The notes under the pieces are model-generated. The model worked only from the letters and a program-made list of their open reading frames with translations. It ran no database searches and had not been told where the DNA came from. A program made the position numbers and the translations under genes. A DNA stretch of 60,000 nt, taken from NCBI GenBank assembly GCA_914767715.1, contig OU612072.1:20586001-20646000 (forward strand), given 5' to 3'. Every line of letters begins with the position of its first letter. Position 1 is the stretch's first letter. Positions 1 through 13,931 of the stretch are shown here, in pieces. The DNA is from Membranipora membranacea (taxonomy: Eukaryota; Bryozoa; Gymnolaemata; Cheilostomatida; Membraniporidae).

Positions 1-172
1 TGACTTACCAATAATTTCGTATATATGTTTATGAAATGATCATTAGATGAATGCCAGGCGCAAACCTTTTTTTATATTAATTTTGTTATCATTAGAGGTT
101 TCACTGGCCATACAACATCCCACAATGAATGAAATCAAGGGAGCCAAACCCTGTTCCGGCCTATATGTAAAA

Positions 173-255
173 GTGGCCAAAAATTGGAGGGAAATGTTTT
201 CAGTGGTTAAAAATGGAGGGAAGGCTTCTCAGTGGTCGAAAAAGGAGGGAAAGTA
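173..255. repeat. Three-copy minisatellite of about 27 bp
   Basis: Three imperfect head-to-tail copies of a unit reading roughly GTGGYCAAAAATGGAGGGAA lie about 85 bases upstream of the first gene's start codon. A short open frame crosses the array, but it is explained by the repeat and has no recognisable product. It could lie in the promoter or 5' UTR of the next gene. Confidence 0.6.
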
Positions 256-339
256 GCCAAAATGTTATGATAAAAGGCCATCATACAGGAGTGTCTGTTC
301 ATTCCAGTGATATAAGTCTATAGAAAGCAGATTGCAAAT

Positions 340-3300
340 ATGGCTTCACCAGTAATTTTTTGTGGGTACGCTGACATTCAGTTGTTTTTAAAGTATAAAG
401 ACGTCAACGTTGATGACTACAACCTACTTGTCCATGATGGGATGAAAATAGAGAAGGCGTATTGGCAGAAAAAGGCTAAACTTTACAGTGATTATCTTTC
501 CCAAAGGTAAGTGACACAGTTAAAATAAAATAGCATACAATACAGTATTTTCTCACAAGCTTAGAAAATTGAGTGTATACATTCCAGGCAAAATGTTCCA
601 TTTCATAAATTTGAGCCACCAAAATTCAGGAAGCAATGTGTACCAAAAAAATAATGACAAATCATCTGCCAATCAAAATAATTATTGGAAGGCATATACT
701 CGATATTAATTGATAAATCATCATGTTTGAAGAATAATGCATTTACACGTTGTAATCCATAATAAACTGAGTGAGCTTGTGACTGGCATTAAATTATTTA
801 TTGCTGTCAATTTATCCTAATTATCAGTTGACTCATAGAATCTGCCTGAATAAATAGTTTTAAAAGTTAGGGTCTGAAGTTGGGTAATAATAGATTAGAT
901 TATTAAACTGCTACAATAATTTTTATGAACACAGAAAATTCATAATTACCACTTGCTGGATCGCTAGCAGCCTGCAAGGTACGGGACAGGCGTAATGTAT
1001 TTGGGTATAAGGCTATTATTCCACAGAAATTAATCAGCTCGTTATCATAATGACCAAGTATTTGCTTTTTACACCTACCTTCAACAAGAAAATACTCCGT
1101 ATACTCCAAGCTATGAATCATAATTACCAATTCTTCTGCTGTGGCTAAAAAACAGAAGACGATAATATAGGAGTATTGTGTAATGATACAACTTATTATT
1201 AATCATTTACAGGAAACGATTCCGAGATGGCGAAAGAGGCATCAGACAGTACCGAGCCTACTTTTCAAAACAGAATTGGAGGGCTCTTGATGCATCCACA
1301 ATGAAAGGATCACCTGACACCATCTGGCAGGACGATTTTAACACGAGATATGATGAGCAAGAATCGGGTAAGTTGTCTGACACAATAAACTAATAACAAT
1401 CTCTGATTCACTCGCTCACTCACTCGCATTGAGACAGTCTCTTGTTTGCCAGATTAGAAAATTAAAGAGTGAAGGAAATTTTATATTATTTATTTCCCAG
1501 ACTGCAACGCTAGCTACGCTGAGACATATTGCTGATTTTATTCTACCTGGACCTGGTCACTGGTATGACGTGGAAGAGGACGGGACATTGATTTTCTTTG
1601 ATGGGCCTGAGGATGACGTGTCTATCAACGAATCTCAGCTGTATCATTTCAGGTTTGTCAGACATAAACTAGTATATTGTTCATTTTTTCCAATTCTTTA
1701 TAATGAAACCAATCACCATAGCCTAGAACAAATTTAATCCAATTGCCTGCATTCCTGTTGCTCCCTTCCACTGGTCACTCCGCGGTGTGACCAGTGGATC
1801 AGGAGCAACTCGGAATGCAGAAAAATGGACCCAACTTGGTCTAACCATAGCCTCACAATAACACTACTGCTCATATCACAGTAATTTAGGTCATCTAGCA
1901 TATTCCTTTTCTCTTGAAGGGACACAACTGTAAGAAAACTGGAATCAGCTATCAAGGAAGCCTGGCGGAAATGTTTGGATAGCACACAAAGACTAAACAT
2001 AGACCTGATAACAGATTTAACACCAGCAACTGGTAGGTATATGGATTTTTTATATGGTAATGATAATGTTTGAGTATGGCAGTATGCATACCTTCATATG
2101 ATGTCATCCTAATCCCCTATATAGAATAGTTTGGCCTGGTTGAGTAGTTTTCCAATAATTGTCTATGTTGGACTGTTTTTCGCTCCACAGGTGTAGCTGA
2201 AGCTGTAGCTGCAACAGTGTTGACTCCTGAAGTTCTAGATAAAACTGTCCAGGCACCTGAAGTTGAAGCTGAAGCTTTGTCTGCAGAAGACTCATCTGAG
2301 TGCACCTTGTCGCCATCACCATACAAGAATACTAGCATCACCGAGTCAGAGTCAGTGGTTGAAGTCACCCCCAAACCTGGTAATAATAGAGAATTGATTT
2401 TAGAAAATCATAGAATTAATCATTAGCAATTGTGGCCATGATATGATTGTTATACTTATGGAAAACAGGTCAAAGACTACCCGTTGTTTTCAGCTTTTCA
2501 TACTTTTTGATGAGGCCCCAACTGCTCTCTGCCCTCACCCCTTCAATGCAGTACAAGTGATAGTTAGAAACATAATGAACTCATTACAATCATCACTGCA
2601 ATATAATAGGTTATTTATATACTCTTATTTAGCCTGCAATTATGACTATATTAGTGGTGGTTTGAGAAAAAATGTGATGATGTGATCTCATCACAAATTA
2701 TTATTTTCAGGAGCAGTAGAAAAGTCTTCTACTACACAGAGGATGGTATCGACCGCAGTGGAACCTCAACCGTCTACAAGTGTTACCACAGGTAAGCATT
2801 CTAACTCAGAAACAGTCGAGCCAACAAACTTTGAAACTAAACGTCAATCCAAACAGCCAAATAGACAGTGAGGAAGGAAATATTATTAACAAGGTTTTTT
2901 GACCGGCCTAATGTATACTGTAATAAACCTTTACAGATTGATTTAATTCTAGTCTAGAAAGTCAATGATCCGTTTTTGTCTCTGGAAATGACGGAATAGG
3001 AGGTTGTTATACCGAAACTTATTCTAATTTACTGCAAGTACTATGTAATGATTGCATTGGTGACTATCATTGACATGACCAGCATTTTTGTAGATTGTGC
3101 AATAGTTACAACTGCTGGAGCAAGCATAAAACCACAGTTTATACCTATCCATGGAAAAGATCGGTACAACACATGTAAGTACAACCAAATGTTAAAACTA
3201 CATATTTGTAAAATTTGATGAAGCAACTCGGGACAAAGTTCTTTCAAAACAATTTGGATAATCATTTTGATGGATACATCACTTCTGTGAGGTTTGGTGT

Positions 3301-3985
3301 AACCCAAGGGGGGAGGGAAAATTATCAACAATTAAATCACATCAAGGCTGAGCATTTTCCGGTCCTGCAGCTACAGCTCTAAAGCATGTGCTTCTCAAAT
3401 GCAGGTCAACCTAGCTAATATTTCTGCCTATCAATAATCGGCAATGCAACTTTCTATAATTTTCAGTGAGTCCTGTCAGTGATCAAATTTGTGTCTATCT
3501 TCCAAGATGGATGTTGTACATCATTGAAGTGATAATATCACACCCTATGAGACTTCAATATCAGGACTCAATTGTGCCCTGAGCAGACACAATGTTCTCA
3601 CCAATCATCACATTTTCACAGTAAGTTACCTGTCATGTCCGCTGTAATTTTCTTCTCTATTACAGATAATGAAGCCCTTACTGAAGCCTGGGCCACAGTA
3701 GGCCACAAAGTGGAGCATCTTAACAGATATCTTGCGTGCAGATCACAATACAAAGACCAGCCATCAAACAACCTCCTAAAGAAAAAATATATCACTCTAC
3801 ACCAGGAAATTTCACCTAAATTCCATGGAATTCATCAACTTTTGTTGACTAAGGTGGAACGTATGGAAAAGGATTACTTTCAAAGACATAAGAAGCTATC
3901 GCGAGTGCCTATAGACAAAAAAATAACACAACAACTGAATGCTGTCAGCCATTTCCTGAAGCTTTTAAAATTTCCAAAAGCTTGA
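340..3985 (+). CDS. Unrecognised multi-exon gene, eight exons
   Basis: I do not recognise this protein. Exons read by eye: 340-506, 1214 region (1213-1367), 1501-1654, 1920-2032, 2191-2379, 2711-2791, 3094-3174 and 3666-3985, ending in TGA. The start ATG opens with MASPVIFCGYADIQLF. Exon 2 gives an Arg/Trp-rich stretch (RKRFRDGERGIRQYRAYF) and exon 3 an acidic stretch (WYDVEEDGTLIFFDGPEDD). Exons 5-6 are a Glu/Ser/Thr/Pro-rich low-complexity linker. The last exon is a charged, probably helical domain (EALTEAWATVGHKVEHLNRY, then KVERMEKDYFQRHKKL). Phases agree at every junction except exon 2 to exon 3, where exon 2 ends in phase 1 but the open frame of exon 3 needs phase 0. That is either a frame break, an unseen micro-exon, or a wrong splice choice. 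No membrane segment or signal peptide is seen. A poly(A) signal AATAAA lies at 4421-4426. Confidence 0.6.
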
Positions 3986-4446
3986 TGCAGTGTTATTTTT
4001 TTGCTTTGACAGCTTGTCTTTTGAGGTGTTCCTTTTATTTTGCATACCATGATCATAACCTATTGTCTGAGATTGTATTTTTATCCTTCACACAATGGTC
4101 TCATTCCCAGCAGTTGAGCCCAAATGTTGTCCAAAAGGTAAAACAGTTTTTTGTCAAAGATACGTTTTTAACCAGAGTAAAATTGCGCTTTTCTTGGGTC
4201 TTTCTATATGTTAGTAAATGCTAGGCCATCCAATTGCTTCCTCAATCACTAGCAGATTCTTTGTCATGGAAACCTGTGGAACACAAATTCATATATAGCA
4301 TTCAAAACATTCATATACTAGGCCTAGGCCTACAACCATCTGACAATTACATCTAAACAATATTTTAGTAGCCTACTCGGTTAGGTATCACAGATTCTTT
4401 TCTATTTATAAACTTGTACCAATAAACATTGACACATCAATCTGCC

Positions 4447-4478
4447 CAATGAACTAAACCTTTAGGTTTAGTTCATTG
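4447..4478. mobile_element. Ultrashort palindromic insertion 1, 32 bp
   Basis: This is a near-perfect palindrome starting CAATGAACTAAACC and ending GGTTTAGTTCATTG around a 4-base centre. It is flanked on both sides by the direct repeat ATCTGCC (4440-4446 and 4479-4485), as expected of a target-site duplication. It has the same termini and the same 7-bp duplication length as the elements at 4557-4578 and 16553-16586. It is far too short to encode anything; mobility is inferred. Confidence 0.75.
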
Positions 4479-4556
4479 ATCTGCCTATCCATATGATAGT
4501 TCCCCTATTATTGTACTGGCAAAACGTGGCAATGATTCAAGAAGCATAACTGAAAC

Positions 4557-4578
4557 CAATGAACTGTTTAGTTCATTG
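4557..4578. mobile_element. Ultrashort palindromic insertion 2, 22 bp
   Basis: The arms CAATGAACT and AGTTCATTG are separated by only four bases. The direct repeat CTGAAAC flanks it exactly (4550-4556 and 4579-4585). It is the shortest member of the family and is little more than the two terminal repeats. It may be an internally deleted transposon or what remained after imperfect excision. Confidence 0.75.
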
Positions 4579-5488
4579 CTGAAACTGACAAAATCACTGT
4601 GTGCTGCTTTGTCCTGTTATCATGCACACTTGGTGCTTGTAGTGTAATTAATCACATTCAATTCTTCTTGAACACATCTATCATCATGAATGAAATAAAA
4701 CAAACTTCATATCATTACCCTGAATCAAATAAAAGACTCATGATCTAAGGAGTAGGACTCACCAGTGACCATCATCTTTTCGAAGCTGGTAATCCTTAAC
4801 TACTCTTCCAGTGAACAGGTTAAATCACTAATTATGTAATCACAGGACAGGTTTCTCCTTGGGAGGACTGTAGTGTAGTGTATTTTTTAAGATGAGTGAT
4901 TATACTGATTTTGTTATTTACTGTCCACAAGTTATGTATAATCCCTGGGCCTATTCCTTTGCTTATCTGTCTTCAGTACAGAAACTCAATGGCAGTGAGT
5001 GAGCATGAGCAATGGCACTGCAGTTAGTAATGGAACAGTTTTGTCACTCATTTCTTGGGCTCTAAATTCCTAGTACTAGTTATGATGACCTACTAATACG
5101 TCTTGCTAGTATAATCACATAGCAAATCACATGCTAAGTAACATTATAATACGGGTACTGTATTGTAATTGAGGTCACTGATTGGATAATGAATAGTGCA
5201 CTATTAAAGATTTAATTTGTCCATGTCAAGGTCATTGTGTGGATCAATTCATTATTGATTGTGTTCCCATGAAAAAATAGAGCATAACTCCTCAGCACCA
5301 AGTAAAATAGGGATAAATATGGTTTTCCTATGATACTGTGTGATCACTCTTAACCAAGAATTTTGTCAGTTAAACTGCCGGGACCCCTCACCTTTTTGTG
5401 TTTGGATGTTTTTTCCTGCAAGTCTGTTTTGAAGCTTTTGCAAAGTGGATTTACAAAATTGGTGATGTTTACTTGGTAAGTTGCATTC

Positions 5489-5504
5489 GGGGGGGGGGGG
5501 GGGG
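5489..5504. repeat. Poly-G tract, 16 bases
   Basis: A run of 16 G in otherwise AT-rich intergenic DNA. Similar G or C runs occur near 22290-22303 and 35166-35178. Such tracts are G-quadruplex-prone and length-unstable, and their exact length in an assembly is unreliable. Confidence 0.9.
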
Positions 5505-7630
5505 AATTTTAAGAGAACTTAGTAGTGATGTGCCACTTCGGTTTACCTTGGCAAAGTGATGGTCCCGCGAGTGAATGATATGATAATTAAGTGAACCTTA
5601 TTAACTAGATGAGTTATATCGCTGTTACTCAAACAACTTGTGACAAGTCTGTACTTGAACGTGCAGAAAGTATATTCTGTGATGTTGCTTTTGAAATGTT
5701 GCTGTTGTAATGTAGTGGTTAGGAGCCATGATAACCGACAAGGTAATAGTGACCCCAAAGTGTAAAATGAACCAAAGTCGCGGGAGGCCAGCCTATGTTC
5801 AACTCGATGGGAGGACACAAAGTCAATGGTGATGTAAGGATATTGAGTATGTCCTAATATCATTGTACCAAAATATGCATAAAATAATTTGTTTTTATTG
5901 AGGTTGCCATTAACATATAAGTATGTTTTAAACATATGAGAATAACAACTTTCTGGCCTTATAAACAAAACAAAAAAAGAAAAATAAATGTAGGACCTGG
6001 CTATGCACAAAATGATAAATCCCTGGGAGTGTAACGGCATCTATTAGTTTGGGAGAAGTGAGATTTGGTGTGAGATATGGTATTTTATTAATTCTCACCA
6101 AATGTAATCGTAGAACTGAAACAGATTGTAAACAAAAATTACATGGTGAAAGGTGATAAGGATGTAATTTACATCAAACACATGAAGCTGAGCGTTTCAT
6201 AACAATATAATTAATACCAAAAACCATGAAGCAAGAGGGAAAATATATTCACTTCAAACTTGTCTCATTGACCATGTGTATGGCCACATTAAAGTTGAAG
6301 TTTGATATTGAAATATTTATAAATAACCTTTGGATGATTCATTAAATTGATGGTATTTAATCGGCGACTGTACATCATAGGTGTCTGTAAGACACTGAAA
6401 TTGTTATATTATTTAGCCTATCAAAATAAGCTGTGTGCATGCATAGTGCAACAATTGGGGTCCGGAACATAACCAACAATCATTAGCGGCACATGGCCCG
6501 GTGAGCAAGCATAGCCCACGCTCTCAAACAATCAATGTGGTCATGCATAACTCAGTTCATTAAAAGTATTTTGGCTTCAAGTTGCTGTAGAGTTATCTTC
6601 TCATTTTCATACAATTTTGTTCTTATAATGAACTAGAAGTTATCCCACTTTGCCCAATTTCTCATATCCCGTCCTTGTATCCGACTAAACATAGAGAATT
6701 CTTTACAGAAGAAGAATCTAGGATCAAAAATTGAATGTCTCCAAACATTAGAAATTTTATCAGCATACAAGTTCTTCCTGTATACAGGTATTATTTCAAA
6801 CTCAGAGCACCAAGCAGAACAATCAATTGTGTTAATGTCGTTAAAAACTCTCCATTAACCCTTGCAAGATAATAATAGAATAGATAGCGATAGAAATTTG
6901 ATTTACAATTTCCAATCCAAATTCAATACTACCGCTTTTAATTTTTGCTGGACTGGGTAATAGTTTTTGAGCGGTTGGATTAAATGAGGTCGCATAATTC
7001 ATCTACTGGTACTTGAATCAACCCACCTCAACCAGTGATATGAACAAAGTTAGGGCCAGGGATACCCATCAATCAATTATAAAATATTTTAATCCTACGA
7101 AATACACAAGAAGGCCTGACACTATTACATTTCGAACAAGGATTAATCGAGGAAACAATGTCAATTAAAAATTAGTGAAGTTTATCAGGGTTGTTTCAAA
7201 AATAAATGACTGTCTTACAAGCAAAATGTTTAAGAGTTGATTGGGCAGTGCTTCTGATTTGAGCAAAAATAAGTGTCACATTCAAATCCCAAATCCTTCC
7301 CTCAAAGAAGCCCTAATAGTAGTAGTATTGATATTATTCAGGCATATTATATCAGATATAAAATATTACGATTATGATCAGGTAAACACCAGAGAAGGCA
7401 TGAGAGGGATTTCATTTTGCAGCTTAATTTGAGCTAGAATATTCCCAAATGCAGTCACCAATAGCTCCTTGGCCATATGCCATCAACAGCTTGAAGTCAA
7501 TATGGTTAGTTGGGTATCCAGATAAATCACAGTATGAAACGTATTTACTATTGTACCTACCTGTCATGAGGATATTATTGTTCACTGTGTTGAGGGCTGT
7601 GATGCCATACAGAGAGCAAGGACTTACAGG

Positions 7631-7883
7631 TAGCGCTGTCACGATTTTGTATTTGGCTAGGACTGCCTCGATTCTGATTGTGGCATCGATTTTCCCGATT
7701 TCGATTTTTCGAATTTACACCTTCCCTTTCAACCAACCCTTGTCCCAATTTTGATTTTCGACCATAATAACCATGACAATGAATTTACCGCTGTGCAATC
7801 GACTTCAGCTGTCACCTTATTAAATCGCGATAATGTGTGATCGATTCGGTATTCCCGATATGAATCGTATCGTGACAGCACTA
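7631..7883. mobile_element. hAT-like MITE with 8-bp target duplication
   Basis: The terminal inverted repeats are TAGCGCTGTCACGAT at the left and ATCGTGACAGCACTA at the right. The flanks are CTTACAGG (7623-7630) and GTTACAGG (7884-7891), an 8-bp duplication with one mismatch. Eight-base duplications are typical of the hAT superfamily. The interior (about 250 bp) is non-coding and partly self-complementary, with repeated CGATT motifs, so this is a non-autonomous element. Confidence 0.75.
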
Positions 7884-7891
7884 GTTACAGG

Positions 7892-10435
7892 GGTCTTAGC
7901 CCATGATTATATTCAAAATTATATTGCGCTAGCCTAAATTATTAGCCATTGTTTTGTAAGCCTAATGCCAGCAACGACTCCTGGTATGCCTACCTGTAAA
8001 TATGAGAGCACTACATAGCAGATCATTTGATTGTAGGACTAAACAGAGAGACATTGCGACAACGCAAACCAACACAATTATGAGATTATGTCCACTTAAT
8101 CTTGTCACCAAACAATAGCTCAAGCGCCTGTTTTTAAAACAATTTTAATTGGCCACACAATTACACATCATTATGAAAATCAGCACATGATAACCCTGAG
8201 AATATGAGAAGAATGCTGTGTGTACAGCCTTTGCTTACAATTGAAATTGCTAGAAAAATAAATTATGCTGTGTTAAACATTGTCCAGCTCCTATCTCAAT
8301 TTTGACTTATGAATCCCTATGCTCAATACTAAGACATGCACATATTTTGGTAACCTTCCCTTTATCATAATAGATATATTGCAATTCAGTATTCATTTTT
8401 TGCAGAAATCTTTAATCCAAAAGTTACCCATGCCTGCCTATTGTCAAGCCCTGGGGACTAACCAAACCCATGACCTCCAATACATGCGTGCTTAGCGACT
8501 GACACTCTTAGCGTATACCACCAACTCTTAAATCAATTTCACTCTTCTTAGCACGCTTTCTGCATTAATAAATAATCGAAGCAACTAAAATATAATCTAT
8601 TTTAGCCACAATTTCTAAATTTAAAGTTGCATTGCCGTTTGACTAAATAAGCCATCACAAAAGTACAAGGAAAATATTTTCGGACTGACAGAGTTAGTAT
8701 ATTGTGGAGGCATGTGTCATATGAGATTATAATAATATTAATTATCATTCACGTCATGGTATCACTGGCTTGCTATGCTTGGCTCAGGGAGGCTCTACTG
8801 GTCGTGGAGCAAGTCAATTGAATAGTATAAAACTCATGCATTTTCCCGACAATCTGTTGTTAGACAAAGGTGAGCTAACCTATATATACATGGAAATTAC
8901 AACTTGACTACACATGAATAAAAAATCTTGTTGAGATTAATCATTGAAATAAGATGGGAAACCAAACAAGACCAATTGTGACCATGAATCATTTCCACAT
9001 TTGATGTTGAATGATGAGATTTTCTGCTAAATTACTCGATTCGAATCAGCACCATCAATAATTTATTTTATAATCAAAATATTTTGTAAGATGTAGTATT
9101 AACAATTTATAATCTTTGGTATTAACAGCAAAGATTGTTAACAGTATTAGGCAAACTGTAGTGGATTATAATTGTACTTGTGGCATTTGGGACAATGGAT
9201 TATTGTGCCTCATACATTGATTGAATTGAAAGCTCGTTATAGATGGGGCTTTGTTTAGACAAATGGAGTATATCAAAGGCTAAGGTCTCTGGCGTATTGC
9301 GCAATCGTTAGTATACATCAGGTATACTTTTAAAAAATAGATATACATCTTACATTTTGCTTGTATGCAATTTACAATGATGCAAACAGCCCTATTCCAA
9401 ACGACCAAAAAAAAATTGGAAGAAATCGGACTATTGGAAGTAGGTTTGCGATACATTACCTTGTTAGTAAAGGCTGTTTTTTGTAGATTTCTTTGAGAAA
9501 TAATATTTTTTTTAATATTATTGTTGCTCATTGGGTTTATATTGGTATAATGCATAATTACATGTGGGTCTAATTCACCTATGATAAATACACTTCTCTA
9601 GAGTGAAGTTCAAAGTTTGGTCAGGAGGAGATAATCACTAAATTCAGCCAATACTTTTAATGAACTGAGAAAGCACAGCGCAGCTACAGGGAGAATAAGT
9701 ATTTCTGTATGTCGTTGATTGATTGATAGATATAACATTTTACTAAATGAAATGAAATCTGTTTAAAAGTCTCCATTAGTCGTAGTTGGTCCTTTTATTT
9801 TGGTTTTTTTTCTGTTTCTGCATTGTTTTGTAAATCATAAAACATTTACATTATGCACATGCAGCGCTACAGTCAGATAGTCTGTGACCAAGCAGCCATA
9901 GACCAAGTTATATTATTCTATGTCCTGACCGCATGGTTCTAATCTGAATAAGACAGAAATTAATGAGGTCAAGGATGAAAAATGTTCTTGTAATCATTAT
10001 GACGATTGTATTTGATATAAGTGACCAGATATTTTAAGGGGAGATAATCAATGTAATGTTCCCATCAAGCAAGTGTAGACACTTTTCTTATTATTTATTA
10101 TTATCAATTATTTTTAGGTGAATAAATATGATGTCATCGGTAAAAAAGTAAGCGAGCTCATAATGTCAGATTTTTCATTATTTATTGGTGGGTTAGAACA
10201 AAGGAGGGATTCACTGTCCGTCCCACCATATCACTAAAATTCAATTGCAGGATGCGATGCGCACTCTGTTTAGCAGTGAGGTAGTTCCTTTGCATAGCTG
10301 TCAACTTATGAGCTGGGGTGATATGATGGTGTAAATCAATGTTTGTAGATGAGCTCATTCAATGAACACCATCTATCTTATTGCTTCTTATGAGTCAACG
10401 ATAAAATGAAATAGTTAAGGATTTTAAACCTTTTA
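7892..10435. other. Gene-free stretch
   Basis: AT-rich sequence with frequent stops in all frames and no paired splice sites around a plausible exon. I see no gene, RNA or clear repeat in it. Confidence 0.5.
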
Positions 10436-10562
10436 TAGTACTTATAAGATTGATAACCACTTTTGAGGTACTGTAAAACCTAAATAAAGGGGCGAGGTTT
10501 AGATTCCTCAAATTTAGGTTTTACAGTTATTTGCAAATGGTAACCAATCTTATGAGTACTAT
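10436..10562. mobile_element. Foldback MITE
   Basis: The left arm (from TAGTACTTATAAGATTG) and the right arm (ending CAATCTTATGAGTACTA) are inverted copies, as are the inner blocks ACTGTAAAACCTAAAT and ATTTAGGTTTTACAGT. About 127 bp folds into one long hairpin. It is non-coding. The palindromic ends make the target duplication ambiguous, possibly TA. Confidence 0.7.
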
Positions 10563-10859
10563 ACAAGAAGATACAGCAGGCGAGTATATCCATACTCGGG
10601 CTCATGAGGCTGGATAATGTTGTAATCAGACTATGGACTTTGCAAGGTTACTGAAACATTTTGAGTCTTTGAATTGCCGCAGATGTGCACCGGAATGGTC
10701 AGAAAATTATAACAACCAGACCGACGACCATACATGGCATATTTCATTTCATGTTGCTGGCAGAAGTCATGAGTAGTTCACCTCCTCACAATTAATTGAA
10801 AACTCCACATAGCTGTAAAATAATAACTGCATAAAATAATACTAAGATGATCAGGAGTC

Positions 10860-11150
10860 AGGAGTGGTCTGATGGTTAAGAGTGCCGATCTGTGTGGTCA
10901 AGGTTCGATTCCCAGCGCCGGCAGTCCTTTCTGATTTGGTACTGGCGCACCATCCATCCTAGCCAGGTCCTTGCGGAACGGGACTTAAAATACCGGAGGT
11001 CCGCTGTGGGTTTACACACCCAACATGCAGTAAAAAGACCCCATCTGACTCTTCGATAAAAGGAGTAACGGGAACTCTGGCGGACAAGGGTATAGGGTGC
11101 CTGTACTCTAGAGGGGTAACCCTCTCAGTAATGATGACTTAGACTTAGAT
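10860..11150 (+). mobile_element. tRNA-derived SINE
   Basis: The head carries an RNA polymerase III A-box-like stretch (TGGTCTGATGGTTAAGAG) and a perfect B box (GGTTCGATTCC, near 10902), spaced as in a tRNA. A roughly 200-bp tRNA-unrelated body follows, with blocks such as CCGGAGGTCCGCTGTGGG and GAGGGGTAACCCTCTC. It lacks a complete tRNA fold, so it is a retroposon rather than a functional tRNA. The ends are approximate. Confidence 0.75.
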
Positions 11151-11159
11151 CACTTATGT

Positions 11160-13930
11160 GGAATCTCGTACCAATCAAAGCAGTTAATCGATTTATAGAT
11201 CTTGTGCGTTACAAAGCTTAGTCTTGGGTTAAGAAGTTTTACAGAAATCTTTGCATTTGATTCGCCATTAAAGCAGCGACGGCGCCATCGATACTGGAAT
11301 CAGTCGATATGAGTAATGCTACCAACAGCTAAATGTCTCAGACTAGTGGATTTGAGACTCAATACCAGTCGGCTGTATATATACAGAGGGCTATGTGACA
11401 ATGCTATAACATGCTATACTGTGAAATGGATGATCCTGACAGAGAATTTATGTCAATGGGTCTGTTAGGTTATTACTTATTCATATCAATGTAATTATTT
11501 TATGTAGTGAGAGTTGGCAATGTGGCCGAATGTATCAATTCAAGACAACTATATTATAGTGCTAACTTTTAAATATGATCCCTGTGAAAAAAATCCATAA
11601 AGATAAGGAATGAAGTTTTTGAAAGGTGCAACACATGCTGTTCCATACTCCCACTGGCAGACCAGCAAAGCTTCTATTCATATAATTTCCTGCTGGGGGT
11701 CGAAGGATCAGAGGCAGCCATCATCGTTGTTACAGCCGGAGAGTTGGTGTTACTGTCATAAGAGGCTGCTCATGAAAAATTAAACAAAATTAATGATGTT
11801 TATACAACTCAACTCAAGTTTTTTTTCTACTGTTTTGCTTAGGGAAAATCTTGACCTGCAATGAGGTTTCTTAGCTCACAGTACTGACAATAGATAGTTT
11901 CTGAGTGATGAGGTTTATCCTAGTTTGCTGGTAGGAGCATTCCATCATCATAAATCACCAGTCAATAATGGAATATAACTACAAGCAGCTCTGGCAGAGT
12001 TTAACAGAGTAAATGGACAATTTTATTAGAGAAAATTAAGTTACTAGGCTCCTCAAGTTAGCCTTGTCCTGGTGCAAAGTTATCAATTATCCTTACAATT
12101 ATTGCTGTCGTTATCATAATCAGAGCCTATTCTTGATCTGTAATTTCTCTCAGAGGTTGAGGGTGGATGAGATAAATTGGGGGCTCTCCCCTTCTGTCAT
12201 GTAGCAGAGTTAGCTATGAAGCCCATCGTTAACTGGTCTATTCTGCTTGTGAAATCATTCATATCGACAGGTGCTCCCCTATGAACAGAAGGATAAAAAC
12301 GGATGCATTGTAGCTTCATGTTGGAGTTGCCCCCTTAATGTCAAAGAGGGCACAACTTTTGGTGGTTTTGTGTAGCAAGTCAATAAGTTGAATGTATACA
12401 TATAGGTATACAAATAATGATGAAATTAACTTAGCTAGAGCAAGTGCGAACGAGGCATAAACAAACTAAATATACCACACAAACTATGTCAATGATAATG
12501 ACTGCTATTCCTCGTGCCCAACAGAATAAAATGACATCAGTTTGCACACAAAGAATAACTTACATATATCCAGTACCGGTAGCAGATCCAGCAGGTCTGA
12601 GAATCGGTTGTATGGGGGACAAATCCACGCTCTGAGCCAGCGGTGCTTGTAGGCAGGTTTTACCATCTGTTTCCATGACTACATTATACCACTTCACATG
12701 TAAACTCTGTGAGGTCATCTACTGATGTCTCGATACCTCGTATCACTCTCCTGTCATAAGGAAGTCATTGTAAAAATCAGTAAGAAGTTTCAACCATCAT
12801 AATATATAATTTATCCAATGTGTTGGAATGATTGGCGCCTGGGATAACTAGTAGCTAAGGAATGCAAAGAAAACATTTTGAACTGATGTTATAACACAGT
12901 TAAAGTAATTTGTGACTTTCAAAAACAAGAGCCAAAGTAAGGAACTACTAATGACTAATAATTATCTTAAGGGACCTTCGTATATCAACGATATCAACTC
13001 TCAAATCGTTATTGCATTGCTTACAAGTTACAAAAAAAGCAAAAGTTTCCTCATCTACAGAACCCTGACTCACTCTGCATTGTTGACATCTAGTTGGGTT
13101 TTTATATCCATGAGCATGACGGCGTCAGCCCATTCTATGAGCTCAGTCAGAGCATTATATGTCTGCTGTAGGTAATAAGTCAGCTCTGCGCTACCAAAAT
13201 AGCAACAAGAGAATATAGCAGAGCTTATACTAGACATGCCAATATGTAAATTGCCAAACACACAACATATCTTTATTTATCAATGTTTGGAGTGGTGGAG
13301 GCAAGGAGTTAGAGACATCATCATCATCATGATGTGACCACCACACCAGCCACCAATGTTGTAATACCCAAGGACAGGCATTTACAGAGAAATGTTGGAC
13401 ACCCTCTGGTACCTAGGAGTCTACTAATCCATTCCAACATTGTCAAGTTGGATTATAACTGGATTGTGGTTTGAGTTTTTGGCTCTACTTCCCATCAGCG
13501 GAATCTAGAACAAGCCGCATTTTAACAGAATCAGGATCTCTGGGTAGCATTTGCCCGAAACTAAAAACCTGATTAGAGTATTCCTAAAACCTTAACTTTC
13601 TTTGCAGTTGGCATTCAGTAATATCTCATGATAAATCACGACTCCCAATTGAAATGTTGTTATTATCTAGCATGGCTAGTAAGCTTTGGATTACAGATGG
13701 TTTTAATAACAAAGATATTTTTGGTACAACAGCATCAGGCACTGCAGCTAAAGCTCGTATTTATGATAGTCTGTGCAAGTAGTAATTTACTCAGCATGCT
13801 ACAATGATTGTTGATTTAGATAATTAAGTGAGTGACAGAAAAGTCATTTTTTTGGCAATTGTCTAAACAATCTATATTCTTTCCACATTAACACAATCTA
13901 TACAGTGGGCTAGCTAAATTAATCAACTTA
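11160..13930. other. Gene-free stretch
   Basis: No recognisable exon or structured repeat. Short open frames near 12444-12635 and 12912-13175 have no domain, no conserved motif and no clear splice sites. A short CATCATCATCATGATG palindrome lies near 13320. Confidence 0.45.
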
Positions 13931-13931
13931 A

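Larger units (their letters stand above)
4240..7622. other. Gene-free stretch with small repeats
   Basis: I see no convincing exon here. The stretch holds two tiny palindromic insertions and a 16-G homopolymer, annotated separately. A 165-codon open frame on the minus strand (5543-6040) has no recognisable motif and no splice context, so I do not call it a gene. Confidence 0.5.

Noticed and set aside
5543-6040. 165-codon minus-strand open frame
   Set aside because: No recognisable domain, no splice context and composition like translated AT-rich non-coding DNA. Length alone is not enough.
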